Below, piece by piece: positions 1 through 8,561 of a stretch of 64,000 bases of DNA. This stretch comes from Candidatus Villigracilis adiacens (GTDB lineage Bacteria; Chloroflexota; Anaerolineae; Anaerolineales; Villigracilaceae). The notes beneath the pieces were generated by a model. It was not told the origin of the DNA. It made no database searches and worked only from the letters and a program-made list of their open reading frames with translations. Positions within the stretch are counted from its first letter, which is position 1. Each line of letters starts with the position of its first letter. The position numbers and the translations under genes were made by a program. Location: contig JADJBU010000011.1 of the NCBI GenBank assembly GCA_016703605.1, forward strand, positions 38,062 through 102,061. Reading direction: 5' to 3'.

Positions 1-285
1 GCGATTTTCATTGAGCGTATGCACGCCCGTCCCATTGACCCATACTTCGCCGTCCGAGGGGCGGTCGATGCCGGTGATCATGTTCAACAGCGTGGTCTTG
101 CCGCTGCCCGATTTGCCGATGATGCTGACGAATTCGCCCGCGCCAATCTGCAAATCCACATCGGTCAGGGCGCGGTAGTCGCCGACGGCGGTTTTGTAAA
201 ATTTGTTTACGCTGCGAATATCGATCATTGACGACCGTTCGGCGATGTCCGCATCTGTTTTGGGGGTGAAGAATGAGATTGCCAT
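1..285 (-). CDS. ABC transporter ATP-binding protein, MacB/LolD type (5' part only)
   Basis: The N-terminal 95 codons of an ABC ATPase run off the left edge. The Walker A motif GKSGSGKTT is at residues 57-65, preceded by the usual LTDVDLQIGAGEF strand region. The family powers export or lipoprotein release through a FtsX/MacB-like permease. The next gene downstream in transcription would lie outside the window; the HlyD-like adaptor at 349-1473 is upstream on the same strand, so a tripartite efflux pump operon is inferred. An alternative start is Met20 (ATG at 228), which would match the usual family N-terminus; the longer start at 285 adds a 19-residue extension. Walker B and signature motifs are outside the window. 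Confidence 0.9.
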   Translation of the reverse strand, partial: MAISFFTPKTDADIAERSSMIDIRSVNKFYKTAVGDYRALTDVDLQIGAGEFVSIIGKSGSGKTTLLNMITGIDRPSDGEVWVNGTGVHTLNENR

Positions 286-300
286 AAAAAATCCTGTACC

Positions 301-340
301 GCAAAGTTTATTTTGCGGCTTGGGCAAGGTTCACCTTGCC
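301..340. repeat. paired short hairpins between adaptor and ATPase genes
   Basis: Two small palindromes lie side by side: GCAAAGTTTATTTTGC (301-316, imperfect) and GGCAAGGTTCACCTTGCC (323-340). The second is the same hairpin found in every unit of the 52-bp tandem array at 38866-39280, and it is followed by the same GTACGG. This is a single stray module of that repeat family. Confidence 0.7.
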
Positions 341-348
341 GTACGGTT

Positions 349-1473
349 TTAATCGAAGGTAACCACGGCGGTCATGCCCCAGCGCATGGCGGGGTCGAAA
401 TCGGTCAGAAGGATGGTGACTTCGTAGACAACATCACCCTGGTTTTCGGAGAATTCCTGGCTGATCGCAAGCACGTTTCCCTTGAATTCCACGCCGGGCA
501 TTGAGTCCAATTTGACGGTGACTGGCTGCCCCTCTTTGATGTTGACCACGTCGATCTCGGTCAGGTCGCTGGTTTTGACGAGCCATCGGGAGGTATCGGC
601 AATCGTGACAACGGGCGAGCCAGCCGCGGCGTACTCGCCGACCTTGAGGTCGAGGTTCGTCACGATTCCGGAATGGGATGCGCGAAGTTCGGCGTTGGCA
701 AGGATTGCCCGCAATGCGGCTGTATCCAGAGAGAAATCCGCGCCTTCGAGGGCTGTGAAATCAGCTTCCGCGTTGGCAATTCGCACCTGAGCGTTCTGGA
801 AAGCGGACTCCAGTTCCAGCCAGCGGATGGCGACCCGGTAAAGCTGCCAGGCTTCGTCCAACGCCTTTTTCTTTTGACCCGGGACGCCAGACTTCGGGCG
901 TTCTTCCAGGTGGTATCTTGCCCATTCATCGTAGGTTAGCCTTGCATCCTCCTCTTCGGGAGTGGGGTCGTCGTCGTATATCTTGTTTCCGTCGTACTTG
1001 AGTTGTTTCTCGTCAAGGTGTTTGTAGGGCTCGAATTCTTCGCGGGCAACATTCAACTTGACGAGCGTATCGGCAATGGCATCGGTCGGGGTCATGCCGC
1101 CCCAGCGTGTGGGCACATCGAAATCATCGAGCCGGGACTGGGTGTCGCGGTATTCCTGATATGCCGCGGTCAACTCCTGGACGGCTTTGGCGCGGGCGTC
1201 TTCGAGTGTTTGGGCATTTTCCGATTCCACAACGGCGAGTACATCCCCGGCAGAAACCTTATCGCCCTCTTCGACAGGGAGATCGCTGATCAGTCCGCTG
1301 GCATTGAGGGAAATTTCTGTAAATGTGGCTGGTTCCAGCCTGCCTTCGGCGATGATGGTGTCATCCGCTTCGACGACGGGGATCGGGGTCGGCTCGGGGG
1401 TTGCCTGGGCGGTACCGCAGGCAGTTAGCAGCAAGGCGAGCAGGATGGGGAGGAAGAGTATCTTATGTTTCAT
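349..1473 (-). CDS. HlyD/RND-type periplasmic adaptor lipoprotein of an efflux system
   Basis: This 374-residue protein begins with a lipoprotein signal peptide; the lipobox LTAC places the lipidated cysteine at residue 19, followed by a Thr/Pro-rich linker. A biotinyl-lipoyl-like half (VEEGDKVSAGDVLAVVES, about 70-88) leads into a long charged helical hairpin (about 90-250), then the second lipoyl half and a beta-barrel region (TSDLTEIDVVNIKEGQPV). This is the standard membrane-fusion-protein order. It precedes the ABC ATPase at 1-285 with 63 bp between, so both likely form a MacAB-like exporter. In a single-membrane or atypical-envelope Chloroflexota cell the adaptor would sit on the outer face of the cytoplasmic membrane. 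Substrate is not predictable. Confidence 0.88.
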   Translation of the reverse strand: MKHKILFLPILLALLLTACGTAQATPEPTPIPVVEADDTIIAEGRLEPATFTEISLNASGLISDLPVEEGDKVSAGDVLAVVESENAQTLEDARAKAVQELTAAYQEYRDTQSRLDDFDVPTRWGGMTPTDAIADTLVKLNVAREEFEPYKHLDEKQLKYDGNKIYDDDPTPEEEDARLTYDEWARYHLEERPKSGVPGQKKKALDEAWQLYRVAIRWLELESAFQNAQVRIANAEADFTALEGADFSLDTAALRAILANAELRASHSGIVTNLDLKVGEYAAAGSPVVTIADTSRWLVKTSDLTEIDVVNIKEGQPVTVKLDSMPGVEFKGNVLAISQEFSENQGDVVYEVTILLTDFDPAMRWGMTAVVTFD

Positions 1474-1625
1474 GTCGATTTCCTTTGAAAACGGTTTCGA
1501 TTTGTATCAACCAAATTTGGCTCTTTCGGGTGAAGTGGGCTTGCCCGCCAAATGTCAGGAGATCTGGGTTTTATATGATTTCCTGACTATTTACGGGCAA
1601 TCTTCAAACTGGTTGCAAAAAAATG

Positions 1626-1757
1626 GTAACTGCTCAGCCTGTCATTTCGACGAGCGCTAGCGAGGAGAAATCTTGCGCAATATTGAGAAAGATTTCTCGT
1701 GGCGCCTCGCGCCACTCGAAATGACAAGGCGAGGTAGTGAATTGGCTGAGTAGTTAC
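1626..1757. repeat. MITE-like element, family 1, copy 1 (132 bp)
   Basis: The ends are GTAACTGCTCAG and CTGAGTAGTTAC (one mismatch to a perfect inverted repeat). Internally it has GTCATTTCGACGAG with a matching CTCGAAATGAC, and a GGCGCCTCGCGCC palindrome. Near-identical elements lie at 40622-40752 and 57764-57893. There is no coding capacity. Together with the terminator at 1762-1792 and the palindrome at 1814-1868 it fills the gene-free stretch 1474-1889; I see no gene there. Confidence 0.85.
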
Positions 1758-1761
1758 AAAA

Positions 1762-1792
1762 AATGAGCATATCCGTGAAGGATACGCTCATT
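1762..1792 (-). terminator. intrinsic terminator of zwf
   Basis: The stem AATGAGCATATCC / GGATACGCTCATT (one mismatch) has a 5-nt loop. Read on the minus strand it is followed by a T run (TTTTTT), as expected for the end of the pgl-gnd-zwf transcript about 100 nt after the zwf stop. Confidence 0.75.
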
Positions 1793-1813
1793 ATGGATTA
1801 TTTTGCAGCCCGA

Positions 1814-1868
1814 AGTCGGGAGGTGCCGCTTTGCACTCCGCCCTTACAAACTTTGAGCGCTCCCGACT
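1814..1868. repeat. dispersed palindromic repeat, family 5, copy 1
   Basis: Inverted ends AGTCGGGAG and CTCCCGACT enclose a segment containing ACAAACTTTGAGCGCTCC (1846-1863). The same 18 bases occur in reverse orientation at 52764-52781, so this is a dispersed element rather than a simple hairpin. Confidence 0.6.
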
Positions 1869-1889
1869 CCACCCTGAGGGAGGGAATTT

Positions 1890-3371
<1,482 letters not shown>

Positions 3372-3381
3372 AAGATGTAAG

Positions 3382-3414
3382 AGACCTGACAGGTTTTTAA
3401 AACCTGTCAGGTCT
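3382..3414. repeat. 33-bp palindrome, type a (AGACCTGACAGG...CCTGTCAGGTCT)
   Basis: A near-perfect hairpin of 33 bp with arms AGACCTGACAGGTTTT and AAAACCTGTCAGGTCT around a central T. The same arms recur at 42433-42465 and 49505-49537; related 33-bp elements with different arm sequence but the same AGAC...GTCT ends are at 4356-4388 and 5998-6030. Here it lies between gnd and zwf, so it could attenuate or process the transcript. Confidence 0.85.
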
Positions 3415-3420
3415 GATTAT

Positions 3421-4332
3421 TTAGTCAGCTTTTTTGATCGCGTGTCCGCCGAATTGATTGCGGAGCGCGGCGAGCATGCGGGCAGGGTAGTTCTCTTCGT
3501 CACGGCTGGCGAAACGCATTTGGAGCGCCAGTGTGATGACGGGAGCGGGCACGTCGAGGTCGATCGATTCAAAGACGGTCCAGCGGCCTTCGCCGGAGTC
3601 CGCCACCCAGGGCTTGATATCTTTGAGTTCGGTGTCTTCGTCGAGGGCGTTAGCGGCGAGGTCGAGCAGCCACGAGCGGACGACGCTTCCGTGCTGCCAG
3701 ATGTGCGAAACTTGCGAAAGGTCGAGACCGAATTCCTTTTTGCCTTTCAAAATGCCAAAACCTTCAGCAAAGGCTTGCATCATGCCGTATTCAATTCCGT
3801 TGTGGACCATCTTCACATAGTGACCGGCGCCATGCGGACCGACACGTCCCCAGCCCAATTCCTTGCCGGGAGCGAGGGTTTCAAAGATTGGGTTGAGTTT
3901 TGCGGCCACTTCTTCCTTGCCGCCGATCATTAGGCTGTAGCCTTCGGTGAGACCCCAAATGCCGCCGCTGGTGCCGCAGTCGACAAAGTCGATGCCTTTG
4001 GCTGCGAGCATTTCGGCGTGCTTGATGGTGTCTTTGTAGTTCGAATTGCCGCCGTCGATGATGATGTCGCCCTTCTTCATCAAAGAAGCGACCTTCTCAA
4101 TGGTTTCGGTGGTGGTGGCTCCAGCCGGAACCATGACCCAAACAACTTTAGGGGAAGAGGTGAGCTTGCCCACGGCTTCTTCCACTGAATACGCGCCTTC
4201 GATTCCTTCTTCAATGGCACCGTCCACAGTCTCTTTTGTGCGGGCGTACCCGATCACGCGATGTCCGCCTTGGGTGAGGCGTTTCGCCATGTTCAAACCC
4301 ATTTTACCTAAACCAATTAATGCTAATTCCAT
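3421..4332 (-). CDS. gnd: 6-phosphogluconate dehydrogenase, short decarboxylating NAD-type
   Basis: This 303-residue enzyme oxidatively decarboxylates 6-phosphogluconate to ribulose 5-phosphate. The N-terminal Rossmann motif GLGKMGLNMA is at residues 7-16 and the substrate loop DGGNSNYKDT is near residue 95. The length of about 300 residues marks the short GndA/YqeC-like class, usually NAD-dependent, rather than the roughly 470-residue NADP enzyme; the cofactor is inferred. A good ribosome-binding site (AGGAG, 9 nt upstream) supports the start. It sits between pgl and zwf. Confidence 0.94.
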   Translation of the reverse strand: MELALIGLGKMGLNMAKRLTQGGHRVIGYARTKETVDGAIEEGIEGAYSVEEAVGKLTSSPKVVWVMVPAGATTTETIEKVASLMKKGDIIIDGGNSNYKDTIKHAEMLAAKGIDFVDCGTSGGIWGLTEGYSLMIGGKEEVAAKLNPIFETLAPGKELGWGRVGPHGAGHYVKMVHNGIEYGMMQAFAEGFGILKGKKEFGLDLSQVSHIWQHGSVVRSWLLDLAANALDEDTELKDIKPWVADSGEGRWTVFESIDLDVPAPVITLALQMRFASRDEENYPARMLAALRNQFGGHAIKKAD

Positions 4333-4355
4333 TTTGTAAAACTCCTTTGGTTGTC

Positions 4356-4388
4356 AGACTTCCGAAGTCTTTAAAACTTCGGAAGTCT
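4356..4388. repeat. 33-bp palindrome, type b (AGACTTCCGAAG...CTTCGGAAGTCT)
   Basis: Hairpin of the same length and terminal AGAC/GTCT as the element at 3382-3414 but with a TTCCGAAG core. It occupies the gap between pgl and gnd, immediately upstream of the gnd ribosome-binding site. Confidence 0.8.
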
Positions 4389-4395
4389 ATTGATT

Positions 4396-5106
4396 TTAAT
4401 TTAGTAATCTTCCCGCCGCTTCGTCGATCATCCAAATCAAATTTCCATTCACAGGTTGGATTCTCTGTGCGGGGTATAACTCAAGATTTCTTTCGCCTTT
4501 TATGACGTTGCGTAATGTCTCTGCCTTGCCTGCGCCGGTCACCAAAAACCAGATTTCCCTGGCTTGATTGAACACTTTGGCGGTCAAGGAGACACGGTTG
4601 GCGGGGCGGTCTTGATAATGAGCCGTTACTGCAATGGTGGCTGAGGCGATTTCAACTTGAGAACCGGGAAAGAGCGAGGCGGTATGTCCATCGTCACCCA
4701 TGCCGAGCAGCACAAGGTCGAAGCGTGGAAAATCGAAGGGCGCGTCAGCGAATCCGCTTAGGGTGTGGGCGTAGGCTTGGGCGGCTGAAGCAGGCTCAAG
4801 CGTGGATTCGACGCGGTGGATGTTCGTCGTCCCAATTTTATCGAAGAAGATTCCACGCATCACGCCGTAGGTGTTGCCGGGGTCGTCCACGGGCACACAG
4901 CGTTCGTCGCCCCAAAAGAAATGTACGCGCGACCAATCCAGTGTTTCATTTGCGAGCTGTGCGTATAATTTCATGGGCGTGCTGCCGCCGGAGAGTGAAA
5001 TGAGAAAACGACCACGTTCGGCGATGGCTTTGTTGGCGAGTTCGATAAATGACTTCGCCGCAAATTGACTTAACTCTTCGCTATTTCTAAACCTTTTGAT
5101 TAACAT
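4396..5106 (-). CDS. pgl: 6-phosphogluconolactonase
   Basis: The 236-residue protein belongs to the DevB/SOL-type lactonases that hydrolyse 6-phosphogluconolactone. Visible signatures are SLSGGSTPMKLY (about 39-50), FFWGDERCVP (about 64-73) and LLGMGDDGHTASLFPG (about 132-147), all diagnostic of the family and related to glucosamine-6-phosphate deaminase. It is the first gene of the oxidative pentose phosphate set. The divergent gene starts only 38 bp away, so both promoters must fit in 5107-5144 or extend into the coding regions. Confidence 0.95.
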   Translation of the reverse strand: MLIKRFRNSEELSQFAAKSFIELANKAIAERGRFLISLSGGSTPMKLYAQLANETLDWSRVHFFWGDERCVPVDDPGNTYGVMRGIFFDKIGTTNIHRVESTLEPASAAQAYAHTLSGFADAPFDFPRFDLVLLGMGDDGHTASLFPGSQVEIASATIAVTAHYQDRPANRVSLTAKVFNQAREIWFLVTGAGKAETLRNVIKGERNLELYPAQRIQPVNGNLIWMIDEAAGRLLN

Positions 5107-5109
5107 AAT

Positions 5110-5137
5110 TTGCCGATTGTATCGCAGATGATAAAAT
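5110..5137 (+). promoter_or_regulatory. candidate promoter giving a near-leaderless mRNA
   Basis: TTGCCG (5110-5115) and TAAAAT (5132-5137) are 16 bp apart, and the ATG of the next gene starts 8 nt after the -10. If used, the transcript would start at or next to the start codon. No clear ribosome-binding site is seen before that ATG, which fits a leaderless mRNA. Confidence 0.4.
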
Positions 5138-5144
5138 TTGACGG

Positions 5145-5996
5145 ATGGAAACGATCAACCTCAAGAAATTACAAGCGCTTCGCACGCGGACCTTCAACCT
5201 GCCGCCACAAAAAAGAGTTTCATCTCCCGCCTCAGCTTTGACCTTCGTCAACAAGCGCGGCTTTGCTTATTTTTGGCCCATCAAGGGCATTGACCTACCC
5301 TCGCTGTGGACGGCGGTTGCTGGCGATAGACCGGTTGCCGATAAGCATGATGACCCGGGTCACATCACCTGGGGCTGGAAGGATAACGCGCTTGACAAAA
5401 AAATCTGGCACTACGGCAAAATTCTGCGCGGCAAAGCGACCATGATCTCGCTGGAGATCGCGCCATATTTTTATGCCTTGTCTGAAAATTACGGCTCACC
5501 CGAAGAAGATTACTTGATCGCCTATCAAGAGGGACGCTTGCCGCAATCTGCAAAGCAAGTCTATGAAGCCTTGCTGGATAAAGGCGCGATGAATACGCTG
5601 GATTTGCGCAAGGAGGCAAAGTTGTCCAATGCAAAAGATTCGGAATTCAACAAGGCGTTGGAATATTTACAGCGTGATTTCAAAATACTGCCCGTTGGCG
5701 TGGCGCAGGCTGGCGCATGGAAGTATTCGCATATTTATGCCATCACGACAAGTCACTTTCCTGAGCTTTCGGAGCAGGCACGCAAGATTACCGAATCGCA
5801 AGCACGAGCAAAATTGCTTGAGCTCTACTTTGATATGGTCGGTGCGGCGCAAGTCCGCGATGTGCAGAAGTTGTTTGGATGGGGGAATGAGGTGGTGAAG
5901 AAGTCGGTTAATAAGTTAATGGAGAATGGAGTTTTAATTCCGGCGGAGCATCCCAAGTCTGCGGGGGAGTGGGTGGCGGTAAAGGAAGTGACGTAG
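5145..5996 (+). CDS. AlkZ-related winged-helix protein
   Basis: The 283-residue protein resembles the AlkZ-related family (HTH_42-type), distant relatives of the interstrand-crosslink DNA glycosylase YcaQ/AlkZ. Two helix-turn-helix-like segments are visible: about 140-180 (VYEALLDKGAMNTLDLRKEA) and about 232-275 (AAQVRDVQKLFGWGNEVVKK). The middle holds the conserved WGWKD and YYGK-like segment (IWHYGKILRGK). I cannot see the QxQ or QxD catalytic motif of true AlkZ, so glycosylase activity is not claimed. It is divergent from pgl and ends at a strong terminator. Confidence 0.6.
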   Translation: METINLKKLQALRTRTFNLPPQKRVSSPASALTFVNKRGFAYFWPIKGIDLPSLWTAVAGDRPVADKHDDPGHITWGWKDNALDKKIWHYGKILRGKATMISLEIAPYFYALSENYGSPEEDYLIAYQEGRLPQSAKQVYEALLDKGAMNTLDLRKEAKLSNAKDSEFNKALEYLQRDFKILPVGVAQAGAWKYSHIYAITTSHFPELSEQARKITESQARAKLLELYFDMVGAAQVRDVQKLFGWGNEVVKKSVNKLMENGVLIPAEHPKSAGEWVAVKEVT

Positions 5997-5997
5997 A

Positions 5998-6030
5998 AGA
6001 CTTCCGGGGTTTCAAAAACCTCGGAAGTCT
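5998..6030 (+). terminator. 33-bp palindrome acting as intrinsic terminator
   Basis: AGACTTCCGGGGTTT / AAACCTCGGAAGTCT-like arms (one mismatch) followed directly by eight T residues. It is the third variant of the 33-bp palindrome family and lies between convergent genes (stop at 5996 and stop at 6038). Confidence 0.85.
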
Positions 6031-6037
6031 TTTTTTT

Positions 6038-7033
6038 CTAACTGACCGAGATCACCACATTTCCGGTATTCTTCCCCGATTCATAATACCGATGCGCTTC
6101 GGCAGTTTCTTCGAGCGGAAAGCGTTTGTCGATCACTGTCTTGAACTTACCATCCTCAACAAGTTCCTTGATGAAATTTAAGTCATCAAGGTTTTCGGAG
6201 GAGAATGTACAGATTACTTTCCTGCCCGTGGACTTGGACGTCTGCATCATTTGAATCACCTGCTTCATTTTGAAGCTGGCGTAGAGGTGAATGCCATTCG
6301 GGGTAAGTGAGGATTGGCTCTTATCAAACGAGCTTCTACCAAGAATGTCATAGATCAGGTCGTATTTTTCGCCGTTTTGAGTGAAATCTTCTTTGGTGTA
6401 GTCAATGACCTTATCCGCGCCGAGGGCTTGTACAAATGCAAGTTTATTCGTGCCGCAGACGCCGGTCACTTCTGCGCCGAAATATTTGGCAAGCTGCACG
6501 CCTGCCGAGCCGATTCCGCCCGAAGCGCCGTTGACCAGAACTTTTTGCCCCGGCTGGATGTTCATCGTCTTGAGATGGCTCAGCGCCGTCAATACTCCAT
6601 AAGGAATCAGTGTGGCTTCTTCAAAACTCATGTTGGCGGGCTTGTGGGTGACCAGCCCGCTTTCGGGCATGCAGAGATATTCCGCGTATGCGCCGAATAA
6701 TGGCCCGCGATAGCCAAAAACCGCGTCACCGACTTTGAGGCGTTTTACTTCCTTGCCAACAGCTTCAATGACCCCAGAGAATTCACTGCCGAGAATGTAC
6801 TTTTTCGGCTTACGAATGCCGAAATCCAACCGGGCGGGGATCAGCAGAATGCCCGGCATGTTGAACTCTTTGGTTGTTACGCTTCCGAATTTGCGAGCAA
6901 GCGTATCTCCATAGTTGACTCGGGTTGCGCGGATGCGGATCAGAATCTCATTGTCTTTTGGGGTTGGCGTTGCGATCTCTCGCAATTTCAAAACGTCAGG
7001 CGAACCATATTCAGTGTAGGTAATAGCTTTCAT
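6038..7033 (-). CDS. zinc-free medium-chain dehydrogenase, quinone oxidoreductase/NAD(P)-dependent alcohol dehydrogenase type
   Basis: The 331-residue protein starts at MKAITYTEYGSP (ATG at 7033). The alcohol dehydrogenase GroES-like half contains NEILIRIRATRVNYGD, and the nucleotide-binding half has VNGASGGIGSAGVQLAKYFGAEV (G-x-G-x-x-G type), characteristic of quinone oxidoreductase-like MDR enzymes. The Cys ligands of structural zinc are not evident. It ends a four-gene minus-strand unit with the DUF4386, XRE and membrane-protein genes; the gap to the DUF4386 gene is 11 bp. A role in carbonyl or quinone detoxification is inferred only. Confidence 0.85.
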   Translation of the reverse strand: MKAITYTEYGSPDVLKLREIATPTPKDNEILIRIRATRVNYGDTLARKFGSVTTKEFNMPGILLIPARLDFGIRKPKKYILGSEFSGVIEAVGKEVKRLKVGDAVFGYRGPLFGAYAEYLCMPESGLVTHKPANMSFEEATLIPYGVLTALSHLKTMNIQPGQKVLVNGASGGIGSAGVQLAKYFGAEVTGVCGTNKLAFVQALGADKVIDYTKEDFTQNGEKYDLIYDILGRSSFDKSQSSLTPNGIHLYASFKMKQVIQMMQTSKSTGRKVICTFSSENLDDLNFIKELVEDGKFKTVIDKRFPLEETAEAHRYYESGKNTGNVVISVS

Positions 7034-7044
7034 TTTGAAATCCT

Positions 7045-7701
7045 TTATGAGGCTTCTTTTGCACGAAGTAAAGTGACACCCAGCCCCATGAACCAAACGA
7101 TTTGGGTGATGCCATACACTCCTGTCAGATCGCTCAGACCTGGAAATACAGAAACAATTCCGATAGATCCGATAAATATGCCCAGGAGGTTCAGGGCTTT
7201 GGGTAATTTGTTTGTGCTCAGACCTACAAGGCTGATGAGTAACGTCCACACGCCGCCGAGGATTTCACCATTCCCATTTCCGATGCCGTTCGTGGCAATG
7301 GTCTCAACGGTGATTAAGGTCAGGGCTGCCTGCTCTGGGTCTGTGCCATAAAGAGATACAACGGGGGCGATACCTGCATTGGAGATCATACCGCTGGCGA
7401 TCAGGGAGCCTGCCCATATCAGACCCATGGTCGTTGCGATCTTTGTCAATGCCGGTGCGGAGGGGCTGAGCCGTTCATGCAAAGCCAGGGTCAATACCAC
7501 CAGAAAAATCCCGAAGAAGACGTACATCAGAAGGTTGGTCGAATAGAACATCGCTTGCTTTTCGACCAATAGACTTAATTTCTGGTCAATGTTTGTGATG
7601 TTTAGATAATCGAGCACAACCATGAATATGGTAATTCCGGTTATGTAGGCAGCTGCCAGATAAAATGCAGCGTATCCGCCAAATTTGTTTAAAGTTTTCA
7701 T
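7045..7701 (-). CDS. DUF4386 family membrane protein
   Basis: A 218-residue integral membrane protein with about six hydrophobic segments, matching the DUF4386 family by its MKTLNKFGGYAAFYLAAAY start and the LGGVWTLLISLVGL segment. Function is unknown. Its ATG overlaps the TGA of the XRE regulator gene (ATGA at 7698-7701), so the two are translationally coupled. Neighbours suggest that the regulator controls this membrane protein and the downstream reductase. Confidence 0.75.
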   Translation of the reverse strand: MKTLNKFGGYAAFYLAAAYITGITIFMVVLDYLNITNIDQKLSLLVEKQAMFYSTNLLMYVFFGIFLVVLTLALHERLSPSAPALTKIATTMGLIWAGSLIASGMISNAGIAPVVSLYGTDPEQAALTLITVETIATNGIGNGNGEILGGVWTLLISLVGLSTNKLPKALNLLGIFIGSIGIVSVFPGLSDLTGVYGITQIVWFMGLGVTLLRAKEAS

Positions 7702-7925
7702 TTTTCAGCTCCTTCAGGTTCATATGAAAATACTTCTTGCAACGGCACGCCAAAGGCGAGAGAGATGCGGAACGCCAATTCCAAAGAGGGGGCGTATTTT
7801 CCGCCTTCCAGTGCAATGATGGTTTGGCGCGTCACGCCGACTTTTTCCGCCAACTGCTCCTGGGTCATTTCGTTATTCTGGAACCGCAGTTTGCGGATAT
7901 TGTTGCGGACTTGTCGCTTTTCCAT
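7698..7925 (-). CDS. XRE-family small transcriptional regulator
   Basis: 75 residues from MEKRQVRNNIRKLR. The helix-turn-helix spans about 20-45 (MTQEQLAEKVGVTRQTIIAL) and the remainder is the typical YAPSLELAFRISLAFGVPLQEVF tail of the YozG/Xre-like stand-alone regulators. ATG at 7925 is preferred to upstream in-frame starts because it lies one base after the stop of the gene before it and matches the family N-terminus. It is sandwiched between two membrane-protein genes in one operon, an arrangement commonly seen with DUF2178-like partners. Confidence 0.88.
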   Translation of the reverse strand: MEKRQVRNNIRKLRFQNNEMTQEQLAEKVGVTRQTIIALEGGKYAPSLELAFRISLAFGVPLQEVFSYEPEGAEK

Positions 7926-7926
7926 G

Positions 7927-8379
7927 TCACAGCCCCCGACGGTAGAGGGTGATCTTGGCAATATCCCCGGCGATCTCAGCCAGGATCCCAAAGGCAAAGA
8001 TCGTGCTGATCATCAGCAGCGGCGGCTGACCGAAGATGAAGGCGAGAATGGAACTCAATACACCAATGGAATACGTGATGTATTCGATGCGAATGCCCTT
8101 TAGCTCGATGAGATGGTCCCGCTCATCCGTGATGAAGCGCGGGTCTTCATACTTCCGTGAGCGGATCGCTTCCACAATGGAGAGGATGATATTCGTCAAA
8201 ATGCTTCCGATGATCGTGACCAGAATGGTTGCAACGATCACGACCAGCCACAAAGCGTAAAGCCTGTTGGCGACCCAGTCGCCTGATTGGATGATGGGGA
8301 ACAGGTTGAAAAAATAGTAGGCAAGGATGAGCAGGTGACTGACCATCGCTACGGTGATATTTTTCTCTTGGTACGACAT
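7927..8379 (-). CDS. four-helix membrane protein, DUF2178-like
   Basis: 150 residues with four predicted membrane spans (about 10-27, 38-65, 100-118, 120-138) and a cytosolic loop EDPRFITDERDHLIELKG between the second and third. The DERD(x)LIExKG motif is typical of the small DUF2178-like membrane proteins found next to XRE regulators. It is the first gene of the unit, has a ribosome-binding site AGGAG, and is separated from the regulator by one base. Function is unknown. Confidence 0.65.
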   Translation of the reverse strand: MSYQEKNITVAMVSHLLILAYYFFNLFPIIQSGDWVANRLYALWLVVIVATILVTIIGSILTNIILSIVEAIRSRKYEDPRFITDERDHLIELKGIRIEYITYSIGVLSSILAFIFGQPPLLMISTIFAFGILAEIAGDIAKITLYRRGL

Positions 8380-8477
8380 TTTTTACTCCTGTATGCTTTA
8401 GTATTCATAATGTACGCTATAACTTACATTAAGTCAATACCTTTTTACATACCGATTGCCTTCTTTTGTGATCCCTC

Positions 8478-8518
8478 TTGACAGACAATAATAAACACTG
8501 TATATTTACACCGTAAAT
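8478..8518 (+). promoter_or_regulatory. sigma70-type promoter with overlapping operator for the TetR gene
   Basis: TTGACA (8478-8483), 17 bp spacer, TATATT (8501-8506). A perfect palindrome ATTTACACCGTAAAT (8504-8518; six-base arms, ACC centre) overlaps the -10 and start point. This is the expected place for autorepression by the TetR protein encoded at 8562. The ACC-centred layout resembles the operator at 45935-45953. Confidence 0.7.
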
Positions 8519-8561
8519 TAAAGTAGTTCGAAATTTATTTTGTCCGCATTATGGAGCCAAC

